Shown here: positions 43,011 through 54,811 of the stretch, one piece after another
Layout of the letters: each line of letters opens with the position of its first letter
Numbering within the stretch: the stretch's first letter is position 1
Source of the DNA: Hyaloperonospora brassicae
Taxonomy: Eukaryota > Oomycota > Peronosporomycetes > Peronosporales > Peronosporaceae
Direction: 5' to 3'
Assembly (NCBI GenBank): GCA_947650285.1
Contig: CANTFL010000146.1
Location: 124,001-188,000 of the forward strand
DNA: 64,000 nucleotides
Notes under the pieces: generated by a model
What the model was told of the DNA's origin: nothing
The model's database searches: none
What the model saw: the letters and a program-made list of their open reading frames with translations, nothing else
Position numbers and translations under genes: made by a program

Positions 43011-44123
43011 TTGACGAAAGTTGCTCCAGATACACAATCATTGTGTGTCTCTGCACCTGGTGATGACGTTTCGCTCATCACCTTGAAGTTGGAAGCGACA
43101 AATGATTTGTCGCTTCGTGCCCTAGTAGACTGTGGGGCGTCGAACAACTTTGTTCGTCGCCAGTCACTAGAGGGTCGTAGGCTTAAGTTCGTTGAGCGCG
43201 ACATTCCCCTCACAAGGATGACGGTGCGCCTTGCAACAGGCGCATCGATAACCGTTGAGAAACGTGTAGTAGGAATCCACCACACGTTTGAGGGCGAACA
43301 GTACGATGATGACTTCATCGTACTAGATCTGGATGACAAATTTGATGTCATCCTGGGATTACCTTGGCTCAGAAAGTACGAGCCAAGAGTGAGCTGGCAG
43401 CATCGATCCGTGAAGATGCCTGCTGCTTGTTCATCAGATGGCCATCTGATGAACATCTTGGAGCGTCCACAAGCGTGTGGATGTTCTGCGAGTGAGTGCG
43501 ATGGCCTCACTTGCGGTACGGTCGTTAGCACGACTGCACAAGATCACAGTGTAGTTGATCACTACACTATGGAGCAAGCTCCCGGCGGCTGTACAGAAGT
43601 ACAGGCTGCGCCGAAGGTCCACCACTCGAATAAGTCGAGTGGACCGGGACATGGATGCATGCCTAGCGGGCAGCATCTTAGAAGAAAGAATTCTGTTGCC
43701 CCCAAGGGGCAACATGAAAATCCTAGGTCGACTGGAGAGTTGACCGTAGAGGATCGGTTCCTGACTGTGGTTGCACAGCCACAGTCGGAAGACGTCGAGG
43801 GAACAAGTCCCCACGTACTTGAGGAAGGAATTCTTCAAGAGTCGCTTGCTGAGGGATTAGGCCCTCAGCAACCTGTGGAAGCAAGTTCCCAGGAAGAAAC
43901 CGAGACGTTGAACGTCTTGGTTAATGACGGATCAAGTATAGGCGCTGATACGCTTGATCTGATTGTGCCTCCGAAGTTGACTTTGGAGATAACTCAATTG
44001 CCAACGCTAGAACCGAAACGGTTCTTGCGTGATCTGCGTAGTGGCAAAGATCAAGCAGATCTGCATACTCGTCACAGAGGACGAGTATGTGACCGACATT
44101 CGGTTGGCAACAGTATTTGCTGA
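43011..44123 (+). pseudogene. Protease-region frame of element 2
   Basis: About 370 codons. The aspartic protease signature LVDCGASNNF lies at 43123-43152 and the flap/fold end at VILGLPWLRKY. A Gln/Glu-rich linker follows towards RT. The frame runs out at 44123 because RT continues in another frame from about 44030. Classed as pseudogene because its link to RT is broken. Confidence 0.75.
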
Positions 44124-45207
44124 GAACGAACGGGTTCTCAGCAGCTCATCGATGGACGAAAGTGTCCTCGATGAGAAGACTCGGATTGAGCGATACGCGT
44201 CCCAATCCTGGGAGTCACTTCAGGCAAATCCTTTGTATAAGGATTTGATCGAATTCAGGGATGTGTTCCCTGAATCCGTACCTTGCGAGTTGCCTAAGGA
44301 CAAAGGCACTCGACACGAGATCGAGCTCTATCCGGGCTCGAAGTACTGTGTCATGAAGCAGTGGCCACTTCCTCGTGAACAAGTACTAGCTATCGACAAG
44401 TTCTTTGCCGATCACTTTGCAGCGGGCCATGTGAGGGAATCAACATCCCCTCACAGCTCTCCGACCTTTTGTGTGCGTAAGGCCACAGGAGGGTGGCGGA
44501 TAGTGCACGCATTCAACAATTTGAATGCTGCAACGGTACCGGCTCAGACGCCGATACCGAGGAAGGACGTAATCATAGATGGTATGTCAAAGAGTACCAT
44601 CTTTTCGTCCATTGATCTGATGGATGGATTCTATCAGATCCTGATGCGTGAACGGGACGTCCCGTTCACGGCAGTGAGTACCCCCAGCGGGATGCTGTGG
44701 GAGTGGCTAGTGATGCCACAGGGGCTGAGTAATGCCCCTGCAACATTCAACAGATGTGTAACAAATCTGTTGAGACCGGTGCGAGACTTCGCACCGAGTT
44801 ACTTCGACGATGTGTTCGTCCATAGCCGGGCTATGGACGGAAAGACGGACGTTGAAGTTCACAGAACTCACGTTCGTCAGGTTCTTCAACTTATGCGCAA
44901 GCATAAGCTGTACGCCAACTTCAAGAAGTGTATATTCGCGGCTAGCGAAATACCACTTCTTGGGTGCATCGTGGGTAAACACGGCGTTCGCCCTGATCCC
45001 GAAAAGATCAAGGCGATCACCGACTGGCCTGTGCCAGTCGATGTCAAGGGACTAATGAAGTTCCTTGGTCTTGCGGCGTACTTGCACAAGTACTCGCGCA
45101 ACTACGCCGAGATGACTGTTCATCGTACTTGCTTGCTCAAGAAAAATGTCAAGTGGTCATGGAACGCTGAGTGCCAGCTTTACATGAGGGTATCAAGCAA
45201 AGCTTGA
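44029..45207 (+). pseudogene. Reverse transcriptase region of element 2
   Basis: About 390 codons containing the complete RT core: LPREQVLAIDKFF, SPHSSPTFCVRKATGGWR, SSIDLMDGFYQI, MPQGLSNAPATFNR, and the catalytic box SYFDDVFVHS (YFDD), then the thumb/connection. It overlaps the protease frame at its 5' end and the RNase H frame at its 3' end, both in a different frame. Both discontinuities occur at the same places in element 1. Confidence 0.85.
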
Positions 45208-45797
45208 TGCAATCGCCTATCTTGGCGATTGCAGATCAGGACAGACCATTTCATGTGGTCTGTGACGCCAGCGATTTTGCGATCGGCTGTGCGCTAATGC
45301 AGTTCGACACAGATGGCGCGGAGCGCGTCATCTGTTATCAGTCGCGTCAGCTGCAAGCAGCTGAGCGTAATTACCCAGTGCATGACAAGGAACTCCTTGC
45401 CATGAAATACGCACTGGCTCAGTTTCGCGTCTATCTCTTGGGAGATAGACCGTTTGTTGTCTACACGGACCATGCGTCATTACGCACGGCCGTAAACAGC
45501 CCACACCTCTCGCAAAGAATGGCGAGGTGGCTGTCTTTCTTCGCGGAGTATAACTTCTCCGTGGAGTATAAACCGGGACGACTCAATGTCGTCGCGGATG
45601 CTCTTTCGCGCCGGCCCGATTTCGAGCCGGACGCACAACCAAACAGTGAGGATAAGCCCACTGTTGCGACACTGTCAGTCAGTGTCCCGTCGTCCAGTTT
45701 ACTTGACGACGTAAGAAAGGCCTACGCAGAAGATGAGGATCTTCTGCAATTGATGGATCATCTGGTGAATCCATCCAGTAAATCAATGAGGGATTAA
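45171..45797 (+). pseudogene. RNase H region of element 2
   Basis: About 208 codons: VVCDASDFAIGCAL, YPVHDKELLAMKYAL, VYTDHASLR, and VADALSRRPDF. All four acidic catalytic positions look present. It ends at TAA 45795-45797, where element 1 has a sense codon in otherwise matching sequence, so the stop is a nonsense mutation; integrase continues in the same frame. Confidence 0.85.
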
Positions 45798-45803
45798 CCA
45801 GCT

Positions 45804-46733
45804 TTGTACCGATCCTCATCGGACTGGTATAGTACACGAAACGGATTGCTATACTATACAGCTGTTGCCGACGACACGCCTCGTGTCGTCGTACCCGCTC
45901 ATCATGATTTGCGTTTACGCATCATGTATGAGTGTCACGATGCCCCAACAAGCGTCCATCGTGGAAGGGAAAAGACTTGCCTCACGGTAAGTCGTGACTT
46001 TTACTGGCCCCGCCAGTATCAGTTTGTTCGCAAGTATATACGTGCTTGCGAAGTTTGTCAACGGGTGAAGCCTAGTCCTTCATCCCGTGCGCCATTGCAG
46101 CCTCTGCCTGTTCCGACAGAGTGCTGGCAGTCCGTTTCAATGGACTTCGTCTTCGGGTTTCCCGAAGACGCTCACAAGAATAATGGTATTCTTGTGTTTG
46201 TAGACCGATTCAGCAAGATGGTCCATCTTGCTGCTGTCCCTGAGTCAATCAAGGCTCAAGGTTGTGCTCGTGTCTTTCTAGACACGGTCTTTAGACTCCA
46301 CGGGTTACCCCGTGAACTCGTATCCGACCGTGACCCTCGGTTCACGGCGGAATTTTGGCAAATCGTGTTACGTTCTCTCGGAACACGATTGAAGATGTCC
46401 ACTTCTGACCATCCCGAAACAGATGGTCAGACGGAACGTGCGAACCGTGTCCTCGAAGAGATTCTTCGAGGATATGTCCACTCGTTTCCGAGTTGGAGCG
46501 AATTCCTACCCATGGTGGAATTCGCCATCAATAATTCGGTGCATGCTTCAACACAGCACACACCGTTTTACGTGAATGGCCTACGCCATCCACGAGTGCC
46601 CACCCTTATAGAGTGTAACTCTTGGATAAGGGGGGAGGGACTCGTTCGAGCAAAAACCGTTTTGGCTCTTGCTCATCACGTGTCGACGCAAACGTCGTCA
46701 CGTATGATGCCGATGTCGATCAAGTCGACATCG
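45804..46733 (+). pseudogene. Integrase region of element 2
   Basis: HHCC zinc-binding part (HDAPTSVHRG ... CEVCQR), then a catalytic core with SMDFVFG, SDRDPRF and QTERANRVLEE giving D, D, E. The frame is lost near 46733, where AAGTCG in this copy aligns with AGAGTCG in element 1, a 1 nt deletion. Downstream sequence continues in the next frame. Confidence 0.85.
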
Positions 46734-47854
46734 ATGAAGAAGATCACCTCAATAATAGCGAAGACGCTATTATTGATTCGGATGATGATGACGATGCTGT
46801 TATATTCAGCATCGCCAACGATTATGTCAGCGAGGAAGAAGACAACCTCGCTGAAGAAGAGAGCAATCTCATAGCAGTGCGCACGAAGCGCACTGAAAGA
46901 CAAAACAAAGAGTCAGCAGAGAACTTCCTGCTGACTCGAGAAGCGGTAGTCCGTTTCGTTCAGGACTCCATCGCAAATGCGGTGGACCGTCAGAAACGGA
47001 ACGCAGACAAGAATGGAAGAGAAAATGTTCTTTCATTTAAGGTTAACGACCTAGTACTACTGTCAACGGTAAACCTACCTGGACATGCAGTCACTAGTGT
47101 CGGCAGTAGCAAACTACTGCCGAAATACATTGGGCCATTTCGAGTGTTGCATCGCAAGGGCAATGCATACACACTCGAATTACCACGTAGGATGCGCACG
47201 CATCCTACGTTTTACGTGGGGAGGCTCAGGTCGTACTATCAGTACGAGCCTTCTTCTTCCGATGAAGATAGCCCCCACGTTCAAGAACATCCATCAAGTT
47301 CTTGCGTTCGCGCTTTAGACGATCCGTCTGGTCGCGCAGATATGATACCTCGGTATTCAACCGAGATATCTCCCCGCGAGCTGTCGCCAGCTCGCCGAAT
47401 AGGGAGCGGACATCCCGCTCGACCTGAAGCTGCGCCGTGGCATAATTGGCGCGATCCCTCGCCCGATCAGCCTCGTGACCCTTGCGGTTCTTCCGCACGG
47501 TATCGGTCAAAGCGTAGCGCCGATCGCGCTCGTGCTACAAGTCATCGCGCAATTCATCGATTGCGCGATCCATCTCGTAAGGGTCGAGATGGTGAACAGA
47601 ATCATCTGGAGAAGGTCTTTCCTCCTCCACCACATCCTTTGGTGGATGCTCACGGTGATCAACGCTTTCTAGTGGAGCGTATCTTGAATCACCGTGACGA
47701 TTCAGGATCAAGGACGAGCTACCTCGTCCAGTGGCGGGGGTATCCACCCTCTTGGAACAGCTGGGAGCCCCGCTCTCAGCTGTTGATGGATGTTGAAGGT
47801 CTCGTCCGCCAGTATGACGAGACCCATCCGATGAGTCCTGTGGCCCATCGGTAA
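46734..47854 (+). pseudogene. Integrase C-terminus and chromodomain of element 2
   Basis: The frame is open from about 46622 to 47854, meaningful from about 46734: acidic linker, GPY-like region (LLPKYIGPFRVLHRKGNAYTLELP), a long Arg/Pro/Ser-rich linker (about 47240-47620) that coincides with the antisense coiled-coil-coding segment, then a chromodomain (FLVERILNHR ... [10 protein letters not shown] ... WEPR). In chromoviruses this domain guides integration to chromatin. Confidence 0.8.
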
Positions 47855-48833
47855 ACACGCGCCCTAGGCGCTTGTAGACGGATTGCAAGTTTGCAATCGC
47901 GTCACGCATCTCAGCCGAGATGTGTGCCCTTCCCCAGGGCGAATTTAGGGAGTACACATCCCTATGTGCACGCTGCGAGTTGTCAACACAACTCGCACAA
48001 GGTTATCCCCATGTGAGGCAAGGAATGCCTGCCTCACTCGATAAACAATGCAACCGGTACCTAGCACCGGTTGGCGTTCGCCGTTCGAACCTGAGGCGTG
48101 TTGCCTCAAGTTTCTTGAGCCACCCTTCTCGTCCAAAATTCTTTACGTTTTGGACGAACGCGTTCCACGCAGCCAAAAGCGATGTTTTGTCACGCTTTTG
48201 GTTGCTGTTGTACCATCGATGTCTAAGAAAGACATCGAGATAAAAATCTTCTTCAGCGCGAAAGTTCTTCGCGCTGGGACTCAAGCCGTGAAGCTCGGTT
48301 GCATCGAATAAGGGTATTCGATGGTGTTGGCCTGTCTCGTGAGACAGGCTATTGATGAGTTGTTCGGGCAAACGCCACGGCTTCAACTCATCACGCTTCA
48401 CAGTGGTACCCTTGTCGGCACCACGGCTCCCAGATTGACGACGGCTCGCGCCATCGTCATCACGCTCGTGCGAAGACGCACGATCCGGCGGTGGTGAAGA
48501 ATAGAACTCACCACCCTGATCATCATCATCATCACTGCCGAACAGACTGTGATGCAAATCACGAGTCCGTTCGTTCGGCAGCGGTCTTGGCGAATACTGA
48601 GGCGTCGCCGGTGAGCGAGACGCCTCTGAAGCATTGCCCGAGTCAGACACGTCTGACTCGCCAGAGTAGATGACCTCTACATCAGGGTCATCGTGCGCAC
48701 GCGGTGTGATACCGCGTGCACCTGCAGCACCTGTTGCTGCAGGCGAAGAAGGGGCGGCAGACGACGAAGCGTCTGCCGCAGAGGCTTGCACAGCACCAGG
48801 CTGTGTGGGTCTTGAGTCACCTCGCATAGACAT
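47226..48833 (-). pseudogene. Antisense frame in Gypsy element 2 (about 535 codons, two in-frame stops)
   Basis: Reads from ATG at 48833 to 47226 in one frame with only two stops, TAA at 48003-48005 and TAG at 47535-47537; element 1 has sense codons at both places. From the N-terminus: a Ser/Ala-rich acidic region with VEVIYSGESDVSDS (resembling a SUMO-interaction motif); a poly-Asp patch; a conserved central domain (INSLSHETGQHHRIPLFDA, FLRHRWYNSN, GWLKKLEATRLRF); a segment with spaced Cys; and a C-terminal coiled coil ending in a basic KKKARTDS patch. It overlaps the sense pol frame by about 630 nt. Plant elements such as Grande and RIRE2 are known to carry antisense frames in this position; I know of no described family for this protein. 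Confidence 0.65.
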
Positions 48834-48963
48834 GTTAACTATGCGAGGTCAAGCGAAAAGTGAATGGAACGGACCCAACAAGTGCTCCCTGTCCCAATAA
48901 TGGCCAACGGGTGGCCTCCATGTTTTCGATAGTCACACCGTGACTATCAGTTAAGGGGGGTGA

Positions 48964-49354
48964 TGTAACGGGGCAGCCCGTTACATGAAATTGTCACTTC
49001 AAGCAAAGTGACAATAAAGAATATAAAGATGGATATTCTTTAAAACAATATCACCAAAGTGGTGATATTGATGGGCCGATTAAAGGGTCTGTTCATTGGT
49101 TGATATCGTGATGATATCAACCCACCAATCGCCGCAAGACGCGCGCAATGAGTGGTGACGAGACGTCACCATACATGCAGTTTTATTAGTATAATTGAAT
49201 TAAGTCAAACGAAGAGACAGTAGTTTAAAGACTTAATTTATTATTATAACAGTTCTACTTTTACCCTACCTACGCTTCCTCGCTTGCCACGTGTACGTCT
49301 GTCGGGGCACTCAAAACCCTTGCGTTAAGTTACGCAAGGGTGTGCCCCGTTACA
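48964..49354 (+). repeat. 3' LTR of element 2
   Basis: 391 bp, 7 substitutions from the 5' LTR, preceded by the polypurine tract and followed by TCAAA. Confidence 0.95.
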
Positions 49355-49359
49355 TCAAA

Positions 49360-52300
49360 CGCTTCTGTTGATCCAATACTATTATTAGTGAACGGAAGAT
49401 ATCGTCGTTCGTGTCCAATGAAGCGAGGCTGTGTCCCGTCCTAAGACATCTTCATTCTGCCCCATACTTCTGTGTCTCGATCAATAAGGCTTGCGTCCTC
49501 ACAATAGCGTTTGTGTGCCAATTCATGGCTCATGTCTTCAACCCGTGGCCGCGAATGCATGATGCGAATAAATCTTGCAGCAATATGGGAGGATGCGTTT
49601 GGCACTTGTACGTATGATTTCGAACAGAAGCGCTCGAGTGCAGCACGATCCTGCGTGCTGGATGGGGTTGTAATGTGAGGTACAATCCCAACATATTCGC
49701 GCGACGAGATATAACGACGTTCACTACAGCGAATACTGTACCGATAGATTATAGTGACGGTTACCGCAAGCTCATGAATTATCGCACGACTCGACAAGCG
49801 CATCGTTTGACCCGATCGATGTGCCATAACGGCACAAATGAGTATGTGGTGTGTCAGGAGCTGCTGTGTTGCGTGGGAAGGCGATATTCCACCAGTCATT
49901 GACCTGATCGTGAGCAGCTGCCCTTAGCCATCATCGTAGGATCTACCGGATCCTTATCGCTTCGTGTACTTTGATATCGACGTTGCCAACTGGAGTGTCA
50001 CATACGATTAAAGCCTGCCTGAACTGCAGCCCGCTCGCGCTGCAGTCACATTCGACCTCAACTTGGATCGACGGAAAAAGTGAAACAATGTGTCACTGCA
50101 TCTTGGTGGATCGCTGTATATGGCACGGCTCAAGACGATCCGCGCTAGAGTCCCAGACTTCAGCAACAGCGTACGTTTTGGGTGTGTGCAACAGAATCAG
50201 TAAGATGCACTCGCCTGTATGGTCTAACGACGTGCGGTCATATAAACATACGCATAGACATGAATATCGCTATATGTTGTCTCGATGACTAGCTGTAGTC
50301 ATTGCGAGGAGACGAGTGTTTTGTTAAGGTGCAACATACACAATGTGTATGGTTGTTTCGACACCGTCGTACCACGTTTTGCAAATGTTTTGCATGTGTA
50401 AAGCTTTTTCGGTCGACTGATAGATCGAGGTGGAGGGCGTGCACGTATACGAAACGTGCGAGTCGTGAGTGCTACACCCCGCTCCCTCTTCTTCATGTAT
50501 TTCGTGTCTTGACGTGTGTGGGTCTATCAATGTGAAACATGCACGCGCTCAATGTTAGCCTTGACGTTGTTTGCTATCAGTTATGCATTTCAGCGCATAT
50601 GCTTCTCGAGCTTGAAAGTTGATTGCCAAATGTCCTCTTCGGGAGGTGATTGACTGTGCGCAGACAGGTCGATCATGATGGCAACTTCTATGAGTGTTGT
50701 AGGCAGGTCAATGCATCTTCATGATACATGGTGCCCCACGTTCAAATTTTTGCGTTAGTCTGCAACACCGTGCTCTCATTCAGTAAAAACGGATGCATAT
50801 CGCACGCATACCGACATGTTTCCCATGATCAGGCCTCACGAGATGAATGCGCAAGTCCTGCTGCACGCACATTCGTGTGTATGTAAATCGTTTACGCGAT
50901 TTATCCTGTGACACACGATGAGGCGCAGAGCAGCCAATGCACGGCGGTAAGCTTCATCGTTCTTTCGCTGTGTCCTCGTCTCGGACGGTTCGACGGTCAA
51001 ACGAGTGTTGAGTGCCCATACTGGATGGAGTCTTAGCGTAAGCCATTATCTGTACTTGCACCATCACTAGCCTTGTGCATAAGGCCGCCTCCTGTTACAG
51101 ACCCTCGTTTGTTTACATGAATAAAAATTGGCGAAATCAGCGCAAGAACAGCTTTTGAAAATGAACTTTTTGTAGCATTTAAAACCATATCACATGTCTT
51201 AATACGACGGAATTGAAGTTCTGCAAATACTGCTTGCAAGACGAAGTTGTTGCGTGTTAACCATGTGTGTAAGCAAATACAAGTGGTGCTGCGTAACGGA
51301 TGTATACTGTGGAAAAACATGTACGTCGTAAGCAAAGAGTGATGTCCGGTGGAGGCGATACCGTGATGGAAAATCACTCTGATCAGTAGTCATTGCGCAC
51401 CACACGTGTAAGACTTTTCCGGATTTTGTCACAGATTGTCTCGTGCCGATTCAAAATGATCGTAGTCTCTGTTTTGAAAAGATAGATACATCATGGGTTG
51501 GGACGCGTTGCGCATTGTGCTGGCCAATTAGTCAAGATGCTCGCAGAAGTCAGAATCCACGCGCTTTGCAAATTCTTGGCAACAAGACAGAGCATGTTAT
51601 TGTAAAGAGTTTTTGCGTTGGAAGAGTAAATATATGGGCCCGTGTCAGTCGAGACAAGGCATCGACCTCTTGGATCATAGTCAAGTCTTTGACCGTGGTC
51701 AAATTTGTAAAAATATTGCAGCTAGGTTATATCGCAACTCGGGAATCAACACCATTCGGAATGGTACTCAGGTGCCTTTGATGAGTGACTCACTTTCCTA
51801 CCGCCCTCTTATACCTTGGTACAACTCGAGATCAATACTGATTATGTCACGATAGAAAAGCACTACATTATCAAATTCCTATTTGATATTGCTACTTGCT
51901 GCTTCCACTTCGCATTTTTTAGTCAACCACTGTAAGCTAAACAGCATGTCTCTTTTCAAGCCAGCCTCACCTTCGCCAGCCCTTTGCACAGATTGTTTGC
52001 TTCATACACTAATAATACAGATTGACGTCCTCGGTGCCTTGGTAACTGTAGTCAATCCCATGAGTGCAATGTGAGTGCAATGTGTTGTCGTCCCGCAGAA
52101 ATTGCTCTGAGCCAATTGAGGGACAATTGGGGTGCATTGTTTGACACAAAAATGACAATAGTTGCAGCACTACTTAGTCCTTCCCGTGCTACTTTCAGAT
52201 CCGCCGTCTCTGAGCAAACTGCCTCTAATTTTTCTACCAGATCAACGATCCAATGACTTTGCAACTGGTGCAGATCGGCTGTAATTGAGCGATAACGAAA

Positions 52301-52506
52301 TCTCTGTGTGCCTGAATTCGTATACGAGTCTGTGGTGGTGGTGGTGGATGTTCAAGATTTTGTGCGAAGCAGCAGCAAGAATGCCACTTGTCGTCCAGCT
52401 AATCTCGAGAATACGAGATGGCTAAAGTGACTTACTTTCCGTATGAACTGTTTCATCTAAGCACCCGAGCACAGCGCTACTCACTACCCTGCCTGCTATC
52501 GATCCC
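49360..52506. other. Gene-poor region, 3.1 kb
   Basis: Only short frames. The minus frame 49441-49899 (152 codons) has protein-like composition (EYVGIVPHITTPSSTQDRA ...) but no start context, domain or splice partner; I regard it as a possible relic. No LTR pair, TIR or RNA gene seen. Confidence 0.5.
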
Positions 52507-54811
52507 TCATGCTTTCTTCTTACTAGCCTTCTTTGCCTTCGAAGTTGTTGCCACGGGTTGTTTGATCGGAGACATGCCGGGAATAGGTCGAGGCGCTAAA
52601 GTCAGTAATGATGGCGAAGCCGCGGTCTGTTTCCACTTCAATCCACCAGAAACTTTGCCAGTGCCGTTGCTGTTTGTGCATCTTGAACCACTGGAGCTCG
52701 TCGCCTTGACACATGCTGAGCTCGAATGCGAGGCTGGTGCCACGACCAGTTCAGGCGGTCGTTTATTCGTTCGGATATAGAGCAACAAGTAAGCAGTTTC
52801 ACTAAGCGCCGCAGCCTCTGAAATAGACGTCACATGCTCATCATCGTAACGGAACCACTGGTCTTTGTTGTCGCGGCAAACGCAAGTGTAGTGACCTCCC
52901 ACAACGTACTTGCCCAGATGCGACACGACCGCAAACAACTCGTACATCGGGAGAGTCAATACGCCGGAACCACTGACGGGCGCAGCACCTGAGGAGTTCA
53001 ATCCATTCTCCGCACGACAAGCCGCTGACATGAGCTGTGTCGGGAACTCCAGAAAACGCGGGTACTTTACAAACTGCTGTAACTTGACCGGCCCTTGTTC
53101 CGGATGATACGTAAAACGCTTTACACTCAGCGTCAGCACAACTGGAAGGGATTCCACTGTCGTGTACTTCTTCATTGTAGGCACCTGGTTGGCGTCCTCA
53201 ATGACCTCGACGTCAAATGATTTGCGAATCATCTCCTCAACAGTAATCGACGCGTCAAGTGAGTTAGCCATGCCGTTCTCGCTTGTACCAAGTGACGGGT
53301 CTTGCGCTTCGTAATCGAGATTCAAGTGCAAGCAGTGAAACGGCTCGACAGTAATGGAACTTTGCCTCTTGCCGATTTGCTTCAGCTCGGAGCGCAGTGC
53401 ACCCTTGAACAACCAATTGATCGGCGAGCGAACAGTATCAACGGGGTTCTGACGTAGCACGCTACTCTTTCCTTTCTTACCAACCTCTGCCCAACCGTCG
53501 TCAAACGCTTGAGCGCTCTTGACGTCCACGTCCAGACCAACCCCATTCTGTTTGGTCACAGGAGACCGCTTTGTCTGTTTTTCACAAGAGGCAGGCAACC
53601 GTAGGCCACTCTTTTCGTACTCTGTGTGCAAATACTCCAAGAAAAACTCCAGAAACTCCAGTGCATCTTCCTGCTCTCCGCGCATCTTCTGAAAAGCACT
53701 CAACACGTCCATGAAGTACCCGCTGATTCGAATTGCTTGTGGTGCTTTGCCATGCATGTCGTTGAATCTACGGTCATCCCTACTGGCTTGAAGCTGCACT
53801 GCTCAATCAAAACATTTCCAAAGCATGCACTGTCATCAAGCACTATCTCCAGCGCCTAGCGCCACCAATACGCGATAATAGCAATGCTCAACGTACATTG
53901 AGCCAACGTCGGTTCTTCAAATTCACGCGTAAATGCCACCATGTGTCGCCACGCCTTGAACGTCGATGTACTCGCCAGCATTGTCGTCGTTGGAGGACTA
54001 GCAGTCGAAATCTCGACCAACAGACTGCACACACAATGAGCACGCAAACCAAACAATCTAACAGCATTCGAGCACAAAACGACTCACTTCAAAAATGGCG
54101 GACAAGCCAGCACGGACTGCATGATGACATTCTGGAAACATGTGTTGCCTTGATTCACCAAACCTCTGCATGCAACCAATGAACCCACAACAACAACAAC
54201 AACGACGAGGCAATCATCAGCAACTCTCATCCCTTTTCTTTTTCCCTTCTTCTTTTGTTGCATATCTTCATTCACCTCTTCTTCATTTCTTTAGCTGGTG
54301 CCGATACGTCCAGATGATGTAGTGTCTCCTGAATCACCTCCTCGAATCCCACCGGCTTACTTGGATCCCTCGCTACCTTTGTGGCTGCTGACTCTATATC
54401 GCTAGTAGCTGCAATGGGCCACGATGTCACACTTCCACTTCTTTCTAGTGATGACTGGATCTTGTCAGCGCCCACCGCGTCAGCCCACGACTTGGGAGCG
54501 GCTTTTTCCTTGACCAACGCGACAACCTGAACGTTCTTCTCCACTGCATCAACTGCACAAATAAGTGAGACAAACACAGAGATAAAGAAATAGAGAGACG
54601 TAAAGAGAGAGATAAATCGATTGAGAGAGTCAGAGACAGAGACAGAGACAGAGGAGAGGGTATGCATATGTGTCAGCTCACGGATGAATAAGTTCGCTGC
54701 ATAGAGTCAATTGTAGTGGCACGCACCGTCTTCGAAGACCCTTCGCGTCTCCTCCACGGAGAAGTCTCCGAACGTAATCACGTCACGGGCCAAGCGCCGA
54801 GCGTTCGTCAT
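52507..54811 (-). CDS. USP-type ubiquitin C-terminal hydrolase, USP10-like
   Basis: Five exons on the minus strand: 54727-54811, 54276-54552, 54088-54165, 53897-54024, 52507-53798; 619 residues. All joins keep frame (donors GTGCGT, GTGAAT, GTGAGT, GTACGT). Exons 1 and 2 give an acidic N-terminal region; the Cys box [16 protein letters not shown] (catalytic Cys130) is in exon 3; exon 4 has FTREFEEPT; exon 5 holds the [15 protein letters not shown] box, a long insertion, and the His box [12 protein letters not shown] with [11 protein letters not shown]. The tail is Ser/Lys-rich. It cleaves ubiquitin from substrates. Closest to the USP10/UBP24 group by layout, but orthology is not proven. Confidence 0.85.

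Larger units (their letters stand above)
41371..49354 (+). mobile_element. Ty3/Gypsy element 2, full-length, recent but pol-defective
   Basis: 7984 bp, LTRs of 391 bp each differing at 7 positions (98.2 percent), target duplication TCAAA (41366-41370 and 49355-49359). A possible primer-binding site TGGTAGCA (41764-41771), 2 nt after the LTR, would pair with the 3' end of an initiator tRNA-Met. Polypurine tract TTAAGGGGGGTGA (48951-48963). Order gag, protease, RT, RNase H, integrase, chromodomain is Ty3/Gypsy and chromovirus-like. An antisense frame fills the space before the 3' LTR. It has frameshifts at protease/RT and RT/RNase H, a nonsense codon before integrase and a 1 nt deletion after it. 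Confidence 0.95.
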
